Under the pieces are notes generated by a model. That model searched no databases. It had not been told where the DNA came from and saw only the letters and a list, made by a program, of their open reading frames with translations. DNA of 64,000 nucleotides from Leisingera sp. ANG59. GTDB taxonomy: Bacteria > Pseudomonadota > Alphaproteobacteria > Rhodobacterales > Rhodobacteraceae. The stretch is from the NCBI RefSeq assembly GCF_013317235.1, contig NZ_WLCM01000004.1:76728-140727 (forward strand), read 5' to 3'. A program made the position numbers and the translations under genes. Below, piece by piece: positions 42,260 to 51,840 of this stretch. Each line of letters begins with the position of its first letter. Positions within the stretch are counted from its first letter, which is position 1.

Positions 42260-43999
42260 TCAAGCTTCGGCGGCGTCTTCCAGGCGGAGTTGCGGGCTTT
42301 GGCGGCCGCCCCAAGTATTGATTTCCAGCCGCCCGGCAAAATGAAATCGCGCCCCGCAGTGCTCCAGCAGGCGCGGGCCCAATGCGGTGTCGAAGGCGCC
42401 AAAGCAAATCGCGTCGACACCGCCGCCCATGCTGTCGCTGAGGGAGAGCTTCAGATGGCTTTCACCCACCTTTTTTGCAAACCGTACCTGCAGGTCCGGC
42501 AGTGCATAGCGCGGGGCGGGGGCGCCGGCACCAAAGGGGCCAGCCTGCTCAATCTGCTCAATCAGATCCACGGTGGCAGCGCCCGGCATCAAGGCGCCGT
42601 CCAGTTTGAGGTCCGCCGGGCCGCCCTGGCCTGCGCCTTGTTTGGCCAGCAGTTCGCTCAGCCGCTCCATGGCCGGTTCCAGTTTGTCCCGCATCACAGT
42701 CAGACCCGCGGCCATCTTGTGGCCGCCGCCCTTGACCAGCAGCCCTTCGGCCGCCAGCCGCTGGATTGAAGCACCCAGATCAACGCCGGACACGGACCGG
42801 CCCGAGCCCTTACCCTCTTCGCCGTCGAAGCCGATCACGATGGCCGGGCGGTTGGCAGCTTCCTTCAGGCGCGAGGCGACAATTCCGACCACACCCGGGT
42901 GCCAGCCCTCGCCTGCTGCCCAGACCAGGGGGGCGTCCAGGCCGCGTTCCTCTGCCTGTTCCAAAGCGGCGGCACGCACGGCGTTTTCGATGTCGCGGCG
43001 TTCTGTGTTCAACTCATCCAGCCGTTCTGCCAGCGCTGCAGCCTCATGCAGGTCGTCGGTCGACAATAGTCTCGCGCCGAGGTCGGCCTTGCCGATCCGC
43101 CCGCCGGCATTGACCCGCGGGCCCAGCAGGAAGCCGAGGTGGTAGGTGGAAGGGGCCGAATCCATGCGGGAGACATCGGACAAGGCCACCAGACCGGGAC
43201 GTCTGCGGGCGCCCATCACCTTGAGCCCCTGGCGCACCAGCGCTCGGTTGGCGCCGATCAGCGGTGCCACATCCGCCACGGTCGCCAGCGCCACCAGGTC
43301 GAGCAGCGCCATCAGATCCGGACCCTTGGCGCCACCCTCGCGCATCTGGCGGCCAGCTTCGACCAGCATCAGGAACACCACGCCAGCGGCGCAGAAATAG
43401 CCGAGATCGCCGCTCTCGTCCTGCCGGTTGGGGTTCACAACCGCCACGCAGTCCGGCAGCGTCTCGCCGCCCAGGTGGTGGTCCAGAACGATCACGTCGG
43501 CACCTTTGGCGGCGGCAATCGGTTCGTGGCTTAAGGTGCCGCAGTCCACGCAGATGATCAGGTCATGGGCAGCGGCCAGTTCCTGCATGGCTGGAACATT
43601 GGGGCCATAGCCCTCGTCGATGCGGTCGGGGATGTAAAGCGTTGCCTGCAGCCCCATCTGCCGCAGCCAGACCAGCAGCAGCGCAGCAGAGCTGCCGCCA
43701 TCGACGTCATAGTCGGCAAAAACCGCGATCCGCTGCTTGCGCCGCACCGCTTCCAGGAACCGTGTGGCGGCAGCCTCCATGTCCTTCATCTCGCGCGGGT
43801 CGGGCAGCAGTTCCTTCAGCTTCGGCTCCAGAAACCCCTTGGCCTCCATCGCCGGAACGCCGCGCCGCGCCAGCACCTGGCAGACAGAGCGGGGCAGGCC
43901 GGTCTGCTGCGCCATCATCTCGGAGGCGCGGTCCACTTCGACCCCGGGGCCAACCCAGCGGCGGCCGGTCAAAGACTGCTCAATACCCAAAAAGCTCAT
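42260..43999 (-). CDS. recJ: Single-stranded-DNA-specific exonuclease RecJ
   Basis: 579 aa from MSFLGIEQSLTGRRW; this ATG has GAGGGCAG upstream, and a longer frame adds eleven atypical residues. DHH-family motifs are clear: FADYDVDGGSSAALL, CVDCGT and LDHHLGGETLP, plus the DHHA1 domain segment GSGRSVSGVDLGASIQRLA and GGGHKMAAGL. RecJ degrades single strands 5' to 3' in recombination and mismatch repair. It follows glpX by 108 bases, with a dispersed repeat in the gap. Confidence 0.96.
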   Translation of the reverse strand: MSFLGIEQSLTGRRWVGPGVEVDRASEMMAQQTGLPRSVCQVLARRGVPAMEAKGFLEPKLKELLPDPREMKDMEAAATRFLEAVRRKQRIAVFADYDVDGGSSAALLLVWLRQMGLQATLYIPDRIDEGYGPNVPAMQELAAAHDLIICVDCGTLSHEPIAAAKGADVIVLDHHLGGETLPDCVAVVNPNRQDESGDLGYFCAAGVVFLMLVEAGRQMREGGAKGPDLMALLDLVALATVADVAPLIGANRALVRQGLKVMGARRRPGLVALSDVSRMDSAPSTYHLGFLLGPRVNAGGRIGKADLGARLLSTDDLHEAAALAERLDELNTERRDIENAVRAAALEQAEERGLDAPLVWAAGEGWHPGVVGIVASRLKEAANRPAIVIGFDGEEGKGSGRSVSGVDLGASIQRLAAEGLLVKGGGHKMAAGLTVMRDKLEPAMERLSELLAKQGAGQGGPADLKLDGALMPGAATVDLIEQIEQAGPFGAGAPAPRYALPDLQVRFAKKVGESHLKLSLSDSMGGGVDAICFGAFDTALGPRLLEHCGARFHFAGRLEINTWGGRQSPQLRLEDAAEA

Positions 44000-44043
44000 G
44001 CGTCTGCCCTCATGTGCAAAGACCGGACCCAATTGGATCCGGC

Positions 44044-44077
44044 CCTTCTTCTTTGCTCAAATACTCCTGCCGGAGGC
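44044..44077 (-). repeat. Dispersed intergenic repeat, copy 1
   Basis: Read on the minus strand this 34-mer differs from the copy at 59515-59548 at only three positions. Shared parts are GCCTCCGGC, GGAGTATTT and GCAAAGAAGAAGG. A CTCC/GGAG mini-hairpin followed by TATTT gives it a terminator-like shape. Here it lies between the glpX stop and the recJ start. From memory, sequences like this are frequent between genes in Rhodobacteraceae. Confidence 0.75.
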
Positions 44078-44107
44078 AGCGGCGTAAGCCGCTTCCCGGG
44101 GGCCGGT

Positions 44108-45094
44108 TCACTTCTGATGCGGTTCCAGCGGCGTGCGGTAGGACATGCGGCGCACCGAGCCGGTCTTGGAGCGCATCAGCAGAGTGGTGGTCTCGACCCA
44201 GCCCGGGGTGCGCTTGATTGAGGGCAGCAGCGAACCGCCGGTCACGCCAGTGGCGGCGAAGATCACGTCCTGGGTGACCATCTCGTCGCGGGCATAGATC
44301 CGGTCCAGATCGGTGATGCCGGCCTTGGCGGCGCGGGCCCTTTCGTCGTCATTGCGGAACAGCAGGCGGCCGAAGATCTGACCGCCCATGCACTTCAGCG
44401 CCGCCGCTGCCAGCACGCCCTCAGGTGCACCGCCCTGGCCCATGTACATGTCGATGCCGGTCACATCGCTTTCGGCGCAATGCATAACGCCGGCCACGTC
44501 GCCGTCGGTGATCAGGCGGATGGCAGCGCCGGTTTCACGCACTTCGGCGATCATCGCCTCGTGGCGCGGGCGCTCCAGGATGCAGACGGTGATGTCGGAC
44601 GGCGCGCAGCCCTTAGCCTTGGCCAGCGCCTCGACGCGCTCGCGCGGGGACATGTCCAGCGAAACGATGCCTTCTTCGTAACCCGGGCCGATTGCCAGCT
44701 TGTCCATATAGGTGTCCGGCGCGTGCAGCATGGAGCCGCGCGGGCCCATAGCGATCACGGTCAGCGCGTTCGGCATGTCCTTGGCGGTCAGGGTGGTGCC
44801 TTCCAGCGGGTCCAGCGCGATGTCGACGCCGGGGCCGTTGCCGGTGCCGACTTCCTCGCCGATGTAGAGCATCGGGGCCTCGTCGCGCTCGCCTTCGCCG
44901 ATCACCACCACGCCGGCGATATCGAGCAGGTTCAGCTGCTCGCGCATCGCATTGACGGCGGCCTGGTCGGCGGCTTTCTCGTCGCCGCGTCCGATCAGCG
45001 AGGCCGAGGCCAGCGCGGCCTGCTCGGCAACGCGGGCAAGGCCCAGCGACAGCATGCGGTCATGAAAGGGCGCGTCAGAGGTGTTCGATGTCAT
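44108..45094 (-). CDS. glpX: Fructose-1,6-bisphosphatase class II
   Basis: 328 aa. Motifs include VVIGEGERDEAPMLYIGEEVG, ALDPLEGTTLTAKDMPNAL (metal site) and the late VIFAATGVTGGSLLPSI, which are diagnostic for GlpX. It hydrolyses fructose 1,6-bisphosphate in gluconeogenesis, which suits an organism living on amines and amino acids. It follows homoserine dehydrogenase on the same strand by 156 bases, an arrangement seen in several alphaproteobacteria. Confidence 0.96.
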   Translation of the reverse strand: MTSNTSDAPFHDRMLSLGLARVAEQAALASASLIGRGDEKAADQAAVNAMREQLNLLDIAGVVVIGEGERDEAPMLYIGEEVGTGNGPGVDIALDPLEGTTLTAKDMPNALTVIAMGPRGSMLHAPDTYMDKLAIGPGYEEGIVSLDMSPRERVEALAKAKGCAPSDITVCILERPRHEAMIAEVRETGAAIRLITDGDVAGVMHCAESDVTGIDMYMGQGGAPEGVLAAAALKCMGGQIFGRLLFRNDDERARAAKAGITDLDRIYARDEMVTQDVIFAATGVTGGSLLPSIKRTPGWVETTTLLMRSKTGSVRRMSYRTPLEPHQK

Positions 45095-45250
45095 ACCGGA
45101 AATCCTGTCTCAACGGGTCAGATGTGAATGGGCGTTCCAAGCCGAATAGCGCGGGGCGGGGCTAGCTCGCAAGAGGCGATAGGCGCTGCTGCGGCAGGAA
45201 ATCTCTGCCGCGGCGCGTAAATAAGCTCAATTTTGCCCCTTTGGCGCGGA

Positions 45251-46537
<1,287 letters not shown>

Positions 46538-46652
46538 GGCTGGAGGTCCTTTGTCCGAAACTTGTCCGTCCCGCCTTAGCGGGTTCGGCGCAAGCGTGCA
46601 ACGCCGCTGCGGAACAAGGCGCATCCGTGCGGGCAGGAATGTCTCGGAGAGG

Positions 46653-46907
46653 TCAGAGTTCGGCGTTTTTGACAGATTCTGCACGGCGTTTCAGGCGGTC
46701 GCTGCGGGCATCAAGCTCATCCTGAAGCTCTTGGCCGGCCTGCTGCGGCGGGTCCAATGGTTCCAACGCGTCATCCAGCGGCAACAGGTCGGGATAATCC
46801 GCATCACGCAGGTCCGGTGCCAGCCGGTCCTCCAGCTCAGGCACACGGGTGCAGGCAGCGGAAGCCGCCACCGCCAAAAGAAATGCGATCCGTGTGCAAA
46901 ACTGCAT
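46653..46907 (-). CDS. Small predicted lipoprotein of unknown function
   Basis: 84 aa. The signal MQFCTRIAFLLAVAASAAC ends in a lipobox, so the mature protein would be a 66-residue lipidated peptide. The rest is acidic and Leu/Pro-rich (LEDRLAPDLRDADYPDLLPL) with a C-terminal charged helix that may form a coiled coil. It is divergent from the TetR gene and lies 115 bases before the homoserine dehydrogenase start on the same strand. Its function is unknown. Confidence 0.7.
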   Translation of the reverse strand: MQFCTRIAFLLAVAASAACTRVPELEDRLAPDLRDADYPDLLPLDDALEPLDPPQQAGQELQDELDARSDRLKRRAESVKNAEL

Positions 46908-47045
46908 TGCCTAATCCCCATGCTCTGCAGCGCTGGTTTTAGGTGCTCCGGCGTCCTGGCACAATTGATTTCCCGCAGCATTTGGAGGATGGTCCGGCGG
47001 CAGTGTGCTGGCAGAAAAGGGAAACGGCGGCATTCGGCCTTTTTT

Positions 47046-47061
47046 CTGAACATCTGTTCAG
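47046..47061. promoter_or_regulatory. Candidate TetR operator
   Basis: CTGAACA and TGTTCAG are perfect arms around TC, 14 bases before the TetR start. The position suggests autoregulation, possibly also of the divergent lipoprotein gene. Many TetR operators have this size and symmetry. Confidence 0.6.
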
Positions 47062-47074
47062 TTATTGTCGGCCC

Positions 47075-47662
47075 ATGGCACGTACCCAAGGTTCCCACTC
47101 CGATATCACCGGCCCCCGCATCCGCGAGGCGGCCCTGCGGCTGTTTGCGCAGCATGGCTATGCTGCCGTCTCAATGCGCCAGATTGCCAAGGAGGTCGGG
47201 GTGCAGGCCGGGGCGCTGTACAATTACACGCCGGACAAGCAGAGCCTGCTGTTCAGCCTGATGTCCAGCCATATGGAAGAGCTGCAGGCAGCCTGGGATG
47301 CAGTGCCGCAGGCGGACAGCGCGCTGGAGCGGCTGCGTGCCTTTACCGGCTTTCACATCCGCTTTCACCTGGAGCGCCCGGATGCGGTGTTCATCGCCTA
47401 TATGGAGCTGCGCAACCTGACGGAGGCGAATTTCACCATCATCGAATCGCTGCGCCGGGACTACGAGAACGGCGTGGAAGGGATATTGAAGCAAGGGGTG
47501 GAGCAGGGCGAATTCGCCATTCCCGACACCAAGATCGCGACACTGGCGGTGATTGCGATGCTGAACGGGGTCAACACCTGGTACCGCTCTGAAGGCCGGC
47601 TGTCGCTGGACGAGGTGGAGCGGGTCTATTGGGGCATGGTGCAGAAGGCGGTCAGCAAATGA
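47075..47662 (+). CDS. TetR/AcrR-family transcriptional regulator
   Basis: 195 aa from the ATG at 47075. The HTH reads IREAALRLFAQHGYAAVSMRQIAKEVGVQAGALYNYTPDKQSLL, a classic TetR pattern. The C-terminal half (RLRAFTGFHIRFHLERPDAVF) is a helical ligand domain like those of fatty-acid or acyl-CoA-responsive FadR/PsrA-type members. It overlaps the GNAT gene by four bases, so the two are co-transcribed. Its ligand and targets are unknown. Confidence 0.93.
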   Translation: MARTQGSHSDITGPRIREAALRLFAQHGYAAVSMRQIAKEVGVQAGALYNYTPDKQSLLFSLMSSHMEELQAAWDAVPQADSALERLRAFTGFHIRFHLERPDAVFIAYMELRNLTEANFTIIESLRRDYENGVEGILKQGVEQGEFAIPDTKIATLAVIAMLNGVNTWYRSEGRLSLDEVERVYWGMVQKAVSK

Positions 47663-48138
47663 GCTTGCTGGATCTGGAAACCGGCCGACTGAGGGCTGCA
47701 CCCTGGCAGGATCTGACGGCGGCGGAACTGGCGGATTTGTTTGCCCCTGAGGTGGTGCAATGGCTGCCGGCGGGGTTTCAGGCGCAGGGCAGCGATGAGA
47801 GCCGCCGGGATTTCCTGGCGGCAGTGTCGCAGCAGGCCGAAGTGGCGGCTCTCTGCAATACAGCGGGCAAGGGTGTCGGGCTGATTATCCTGTCCTTCCC
47901 GGAAGAGGGCGGTAGCATCCGGAACCTCGGCTATCTCTTTGCCGAAATCGCCTGGGGGCAGGGGCTGGCCAGCGAGCTGATCAGCGGATTGCAGGCGCAT
48001 TTCCGTGGCAGCGGCGTCACCCTGTCCGGCGGGGTTATGCAAGAAAACGCGGCCTCGGCCTGGGTGCTGCAGAAAGCCGGTTTCACGCCGGAGCCTGCGG
48101 GAGCGGAAACCGTCTACAGCTGGTTTTCCGGCGGCTGA
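47659..48138 (+). CDS. GNAT-family N-acetyltransferase
   Basis: 159 aa, starting inside the TetR stop codon. The fold of RimJ-type GNATs is visible: an N-terminal ETGRLRAAPWQ, then NLGYLFAEIAWGQGLASELISGLQ with the acyl-CoA loop and ENAASAWVLQKAGFTPE. It acetylates an amine or a protein N-terminus; the target is unknown. It is convergent with the ABM-domain gene, eight bases apart. Confidence 0.88.
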   Translation: MSLLDLETGRLRAAPWQDLTAAELADLFAPEVVQWLPAGFQAQGSDESRRDFLAAVSQQAEVAALCNTAGKGVGLIILSFPEEGGSIRNLGYLFAEIAWGQGLASELISGLQAHFRGSGVTLSGGVMQENAASAWVLQKAGFTPEPAGAETVYSWFSGG

Positions 48139-48146
48139 AGCGCGGG

Positions 48147-48449
48147 TCAGCTCAGTAGCCCGATCATGTCGTAGTGATCGATCTGGCGGCTCAGCACCAT
48201 CGGGTCCTCTTCGGGCAGCACATGCGGCTGCTCCCAGTCCTCGCCTGCGAAGGCCTGCAGCGCTTCGATGCTTTCCCAGACCATCACTACACAGAATGTG
48301 GCGGGAGATTCGGGCCGCGGCAGCCCGGCGGTCACCGATACAAGCCCAGGCTGGCGGCGCACATGCGGCACCGCGGTATCGGTCAGAAAATTCTTGAAAT
48401 CCTGAATCTTGTCGTCGCGGACGGTGGCACGGAACACCCGGATGATCAT
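48147..48449 (-). CDS. Antibiotic biosynthesis monooxygenase (ABM) domain protein
   Basis: About 100 aa starting at MIIRVFRATV; a start four codons upstream is possible. One ferredoxin-like ABM domain spans the whole protein: RVFRATVRDDKIQDFKNFL, QPGLVSVTAGLPRP, and FCVVMVWESIEALQAFAG. These proteins often act on quinones or aromatic intermediates or sense them. It lies 71 bases after the third pirin start-side neighbour region on the same strand. Confidence 0.8.
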   Translation of the reverse strand: MIIRVFRATVRDDKIQDFKNFLTDTAVPHVRRQPGLVSVTAGLPRPESPATFCVVMVWESIEALQAFAGEDWEQPHVLPEEDPMVLSRQIDHYDMIGLLS

Positions 48450-48519
48450 CACTCCCCCCATCGGTTACTGGACAGGGGGAGTATAGCACATCAGTGGCGC
48501 CAATTGGCAGGCGATCCGG

Positions 48520-49431
48520 TTAGCGTGCGGGCTTGATAAACGTCCCGTTGCGCAGGTCGCGGAAGGCTTGGTGCAGCTGCTCCTGCGTGTTCATCACGAT
48601 CGGCCCGTGCCAGGCCACCGGCTCATTGATCGGCGCGCCGGAGATCAGCAGGAAGCGCACGCCTTGGGGCCCCGCCTGCACGGTGATCCCGTCGCCGGTG
48701 CCAAAGCGGATCAGGGTGCGGTCGCCGGACAGATCGCGGATGTTGACCTCCTGTCCTGCGACCTCCTTCTCCAGCAGCACCCCCTGCGGGGCTGAGGCAT
48801 CGGCAAACGCAGCCTCGCCCTCGAACACATAGGCGAACGCCCGGCGGTAGGTGTCGATCGGCAGGGTCTTTTTGACGCCTGCCGCGACAAAAACATCCAG
48901 ATACTGCGGGTCGGCGGCGATGCCGTCCACCAGCCCGCGCTTGCCCCAGAAATTGCCGGCGATCACTTTCACCCGGGTTCCGTCATCGTCGATGATCTCG
49001 GGGATTTCACTGCCTTTGATGTCCTGATAGCGCGGTGCGGTCATCTTCTGGCTGGCGGGCAGGTTGCCCCACAGCTGGAAGCCGTGCATCTGGCCCTTGG
49101 CATTGCCCGTTGGCATCTCCTGATGCAGGATGCCTGACCCTGCAGTCATCCACTGTACGTCGCCCGCCCTGAGGGTGCCAACGTTGCCCAGCGAGTCGCC
49201 ATGTTCCACCGAACCGGCCAGCACATAGGTGATGGTCTCGATGCCGCGGTGCGGGTGCCAGGGGAAGCCACGCAGGTAGTCCTCCGGGTTCTCGTTGCGG
49301 AAGTCGTCGAACAGCAGGAACGGGTCCAGCTCCGCCGGGTCCTTGAAGCCGAAGGCGCGGTGCAGCTTGACGCCGGCGCCCTCGGTGTGGGGCTGGGCGG
49401 CTCGGGTTTCGAGAATGGGTCTGAGGGACAT
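48520..49431 (-). CDS. Pirin-family protein, third of three
   Basis: 303 aa. Metal-site motifs are FPWHPHRGIETITYVLAG, EHGDSLGNVG and AGSGILHQEMP, and the C-terminus is HGPIVMNTQEQLHQAFRD, close to that of the second pirin. It is on the minus strand just ahead of the ABM-domain gene. Three pirins within 26 kb is unusual for one chromosome segment; they may serve different aromatic or redox roles. Confidence 0.92.
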   Translation of the reverse strand: MSLRPILETRAAQPHTEGAGVKLHRAFGFKDPAELDPFLLFDDFRNENPEDYLRGFPWHPHRGIETITYVLAGSVEHGDSLGNVGTLRAGDVQWMTAGSGILHQEMPTGNAKGQMHGFQLWGNLPASQKMTAPRYQDIKGSEIPEIIDDDGTRVKVIAGNFWGKRGLVDGIAADPQYLDVFVAAGVKKTLPIDTYRRAFAYVFEGEAAFADASAPQGVLLEKEVAGQEVNIRDLSGDRTLIRFGTGDGITVQAGPQGVRFLLISGAPINEPVAWHGPIVMNTQEQLHQAFRDLRNGTFIKPAR

Positions 49432-49614
49432 CTCAATGCCTCCTGTAAACGTTGACTGCGGCTAAGATAGGGTGTGAGCTGCCACCCTGAAACCTGTTGC
49501 CGGACACGGGGGCTGTGCGCAGGTAAACAGATGCCCCCGCAGCCCGCGGGGCTGCCCGGCCCAACGGGAAGCGGTGCCGAAAGTGCCAAGGACGGGCGGG
49601 CGCCGCTGCGTTTT

Positions 49615-50853
49615 TCAGTCCTGTCCGCCCGGGGCCGCAGCCCACCAGTCAGCGGGTTTCCTTCGCGCGCCATGCTTGGCGGCCAGCTGCAGCGCCAGTT
49701 TGCGCAACGGGCCAAGCGCCAGCTTCAGCCACAGCCGGTTCCAGCGCTTGGAAAAGTCCCGATTGAAAGGGCAGACCCGCATGCAAATGGCGCAGTCCGA
49801 GGACATCTTGGCCCAGAAGGAGAAACATTTCTCGGCGTCAGAGGTCCATTTTTTCACGCCTTTGATAGCAGAGACATTGGCCGTTTCAGTGGAGGGCGGC
49901 CCATAGGGCAAGGCCTTGACCGGGCAGGCGTCGGCGCATTTGGAGCAGATGTTGCAGAACTCTTTCACACCGAGGGGCTGCGGCACATCATGCTCCAGCG
50001 GCAGATTGGTGAAAATCTTGGAAAACCGCAGGCGCGGGCCGAACTCCGGGGTGATCACCATCTGGTTGCGGGCGTATTCGCCGAGGCCTGCCTTCACGGC
50101 GTAGGGGATCACCAGGCCGGTGTCGTTCATCGACGGTACCGCCTCATACCCTAGGTTGCGGATGTAGGCGGCGAGCTGCACCACGATGGATACCTCGTGG
50201 CTGTATTCCCGCCCCGTCGCGGCGCCTGCCAGCGCCGAGGGGTAGGTGGCCACCAGTTCCTTGTCCATTTCATGGCCGAGCACGATCACGCTGGTCAGCC
50301 CGTCTGGCAGGTCATGCGGTGCTTCTGACATGTCGCGGGCGTCGACGCGGGCGGTGTATAGCCAGCGTTCATCCAGATCGGTGATACCGCAGAGGTTGGC
50401 ACCGAAGAATTTGGCGATGCGCTTCACCTCGGCGGACATCTTTGCCGGGTCGTCGATTTCCCGGGCATCCTTGGCCACCGGGGTGTCCGGGCGGATGGCG
50501 GCCTGGAACCCTTCGCGGATGCCTTCGTGCGCCCGCCGTGAGGAGACCACGTCGGAAATCAGCCAGGCCGCATTGCGCAGGGCGAAGTCGCGCTGTGTAA
50601 ACCCGTCGCCGCGCCGGGGCGCCGCTTCCATCCGGTAGGAGGAGAAGAATTTTGCTGTGTGCTTGGACTTTACCCGGTCATCCCAAAAGGCGCGGGTGAA
50701 GATGTCGTTGCGTTGCGAGAACCGCTCGAAACCGTCGGTGACTTCGATTCCCGCGGCTGCGTCGCCGTCGCGCTGGGGCGGGGTGTTCTGTGGCCAGGGC
50801 ATGGGCGGACGGTATCCGTCGTCAAGCCGCCGGGCAAGACGCGCCGGAGGCAT
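49615..50853 (-). CDS. Reductive-dehalogenase-like cobalamin/iron-sulfur protein
   Basis: 412 aa, cytoplasmic, with no Tat signal. Near the C-terminus two ferredoxin-type sets occur: Cys300, Cys303, Cys306, Cys310 and Cys343, Cys354, Cys357, Cys361. The preceding region MNDTGLVIPYAVKAGLGEYARNQMVITPEFGPRLRFSKIF resembles the corrinoid-binding RdhA/QueG-type core. Spacing of the second Cys set and the ITPEFGPR segment point to reductive dehalogenases rather than queuosine reductase. Epoxyqueuosine reductase remains the alternative, though the 412-aa length is longer than QueG. It may strip halogen from an organohalide or serve an unrelated redox reaction. Its ATG lies four bases from the LysR stop. 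Confidence 0.75.
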   Translation of the reverse strand: MPPARLARRLDDGYRPPMPWPQNTPPQRDGDAAAGIEVTDGFERFSQRNDIFTRAFWDDRVKSKHTAKFFSSYRMEAAPRRGDGFTQRDFALRNAAWLISDVVSSRRAHEGIREGFQAAIRPDTPVAKDAREIDDPAKMSAEVKRIAKFFGANLCGITDLDERWLYTARVDARDMSEAPHDLPDGLTSVIVLGHEMDKELVATYPSALAGAATGREYSHEVSIVVQLAAYIRNLGYEAVPSMNDTGLVIPYAVKAGLGEYARNQMVITPEFGPRLRFSKIFTNLPLEHDVPQPLGVKEFCNICSKCADACPVKALPYGPPSTETANVSAIKGVKKWTSDAEKCFSFWAKMSSDCAICMRVCPFNRDFSKRWNRLWLKLALGPLRKLALQLAAKHGARRKPADWWAAAPGGQD

Positions 50854-50856
50854 TTC

Positions 50857-51732
50857 TTAACAAAACAAGGAGACGACCCAGTCCCGCACCATGGCGACCT
50901 CAGCGCTGTTGGGGGGCTCGCCGGCGGCGGGCATCAGGTAGTGGCCCTGGCCCATCGGGATCTCCGCGCCCGCCACAGGCGCCAGCCGGCCCAGCGACAG
51001 CGGTAGTTCGGCATAGCGGCGCATCAGCATGGCTACACCGGCGCCGGATGCTGCCATCTCTATCGCCGCCAATGAGGTGTCGACATAAAGCGGTGCGGAG
51101 CGGTCCTTGAGCGGCACGCCTGTCTGCTCGGACAGGCGCAGCCAGTGGTCCTGGTAGCCGTGGATGTGAATCAGAGTCTGGCCGAACAGCTGGTCCACCG
51201 ATTTCAGCTGCTCCGCCAGCTGCGGCTGTGCCACCGGAATCACGCTTTCGGTTGCCAGCAGATGGGCGCGGCGGTCGAACCAGCCGGACGGCCCCAGCCG
51301 CAGGTCGATATCCACGTCCTCGTCCTGGGTGCTGTCTGCCCAGACGGCAGAGATCAGCCGGATGCGGATATGCGGGTGCGCCGCGTGAAAGGCCCCCAGC
51401 CGCGGTGCCACCCACAGGACCGCGGTAGAGACCGGCGCCCGCAGGGTCACGGTCCGGGTCTGCGCATGCCCCAGCAGCCCGCGCGTGGAGTAGGCAATGT
51501 CGGTCAGCGCCTGCGCTACCGAGGGGTAGTAGGCGTGCCCCAGCTGCGTCAGCTCCAGATGACGGGCGCGGCGGATGAAAAGGGTGATGCCAAAGCTTTT
51601 CTCCAGGCTGCGGACCTGGTGGCTGACGGCGGCCTGGGTCAGGCCCAGCTCATCAGCGGCTGCGGTGAAGCTCTGCAGGCGGGCGGCGGCCTCAAAGGCT
51701 CGCAGCCAGACGAGGTTGGGCAGATCGGACAT
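50857..51732 (-). CDS. LysR-family transcriptional regulator (GcvA-like)
   Basis: 291 aa. The start MSDLPNLVWLRAFEAAARLQSFTAAADELGLTQAAVSHQVRSLEKSFG is typical of the GcvA group. Its stop lies just before the reductive-dehalogenase-like start and its start is 109 bases from the divergent dehydrogenase. It therefore probably regulates the beta-hydroxyacid dehydrogenase and perhaps the iron-sulfur protein downstream. Confidence 0.9.
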   Translation of the reverse strand: MSDLPNLVWLRAFEAAARLQSFTAAADELGLTQAAVSHQVRSLEKSFGITLFIRRARHLELTQLGHAYYPSVAQALTDIAYSTRGLLGHAQTRTVTLRAPVSTAVLWVAPRLGAFHAAHPHIRIRLISAVWADSTQDEDVDIDLRLGPSGWFDRRAHLLATESVIPVAQPQLAEQLKSVDQLFGQTLIHIHGYQDHWLRLSEQTGVPLKDRSAPLYVDTSLAAIEMAASGAGVAMLMRRYAELPLSLGRLAPVAGAEIPMGQGHYLMPAAGEPPNSAEVAMVRDWVVSLFC

Positions 51733-51840
51733 TGTGTTGCAAAAAAAATGTGGGTCAGGAGGTGTTATTATTCGTTTTTGTTTTGCCTTGGGTCAAGCTA
51801 GCCATTTCGCAAGCGATCACCCCGGGAGGAGAAACGGGAC

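Noticed and set aside
45095-45250. A riboswitch in the gap between homoserine dehydrogenase and glpX.
   Set aside because: The gap lies downstream of homoserine dehydrogenase and no recognised aptamer pattern was visible.
49615-50853. Epoxyqueuosine reductase (QueG).
   Set aside because: The cluster spacing and the ITPEFGPR segment favour the reductive dehalogenase side, and it is longer than typical QueG. Retained only as the alternative.
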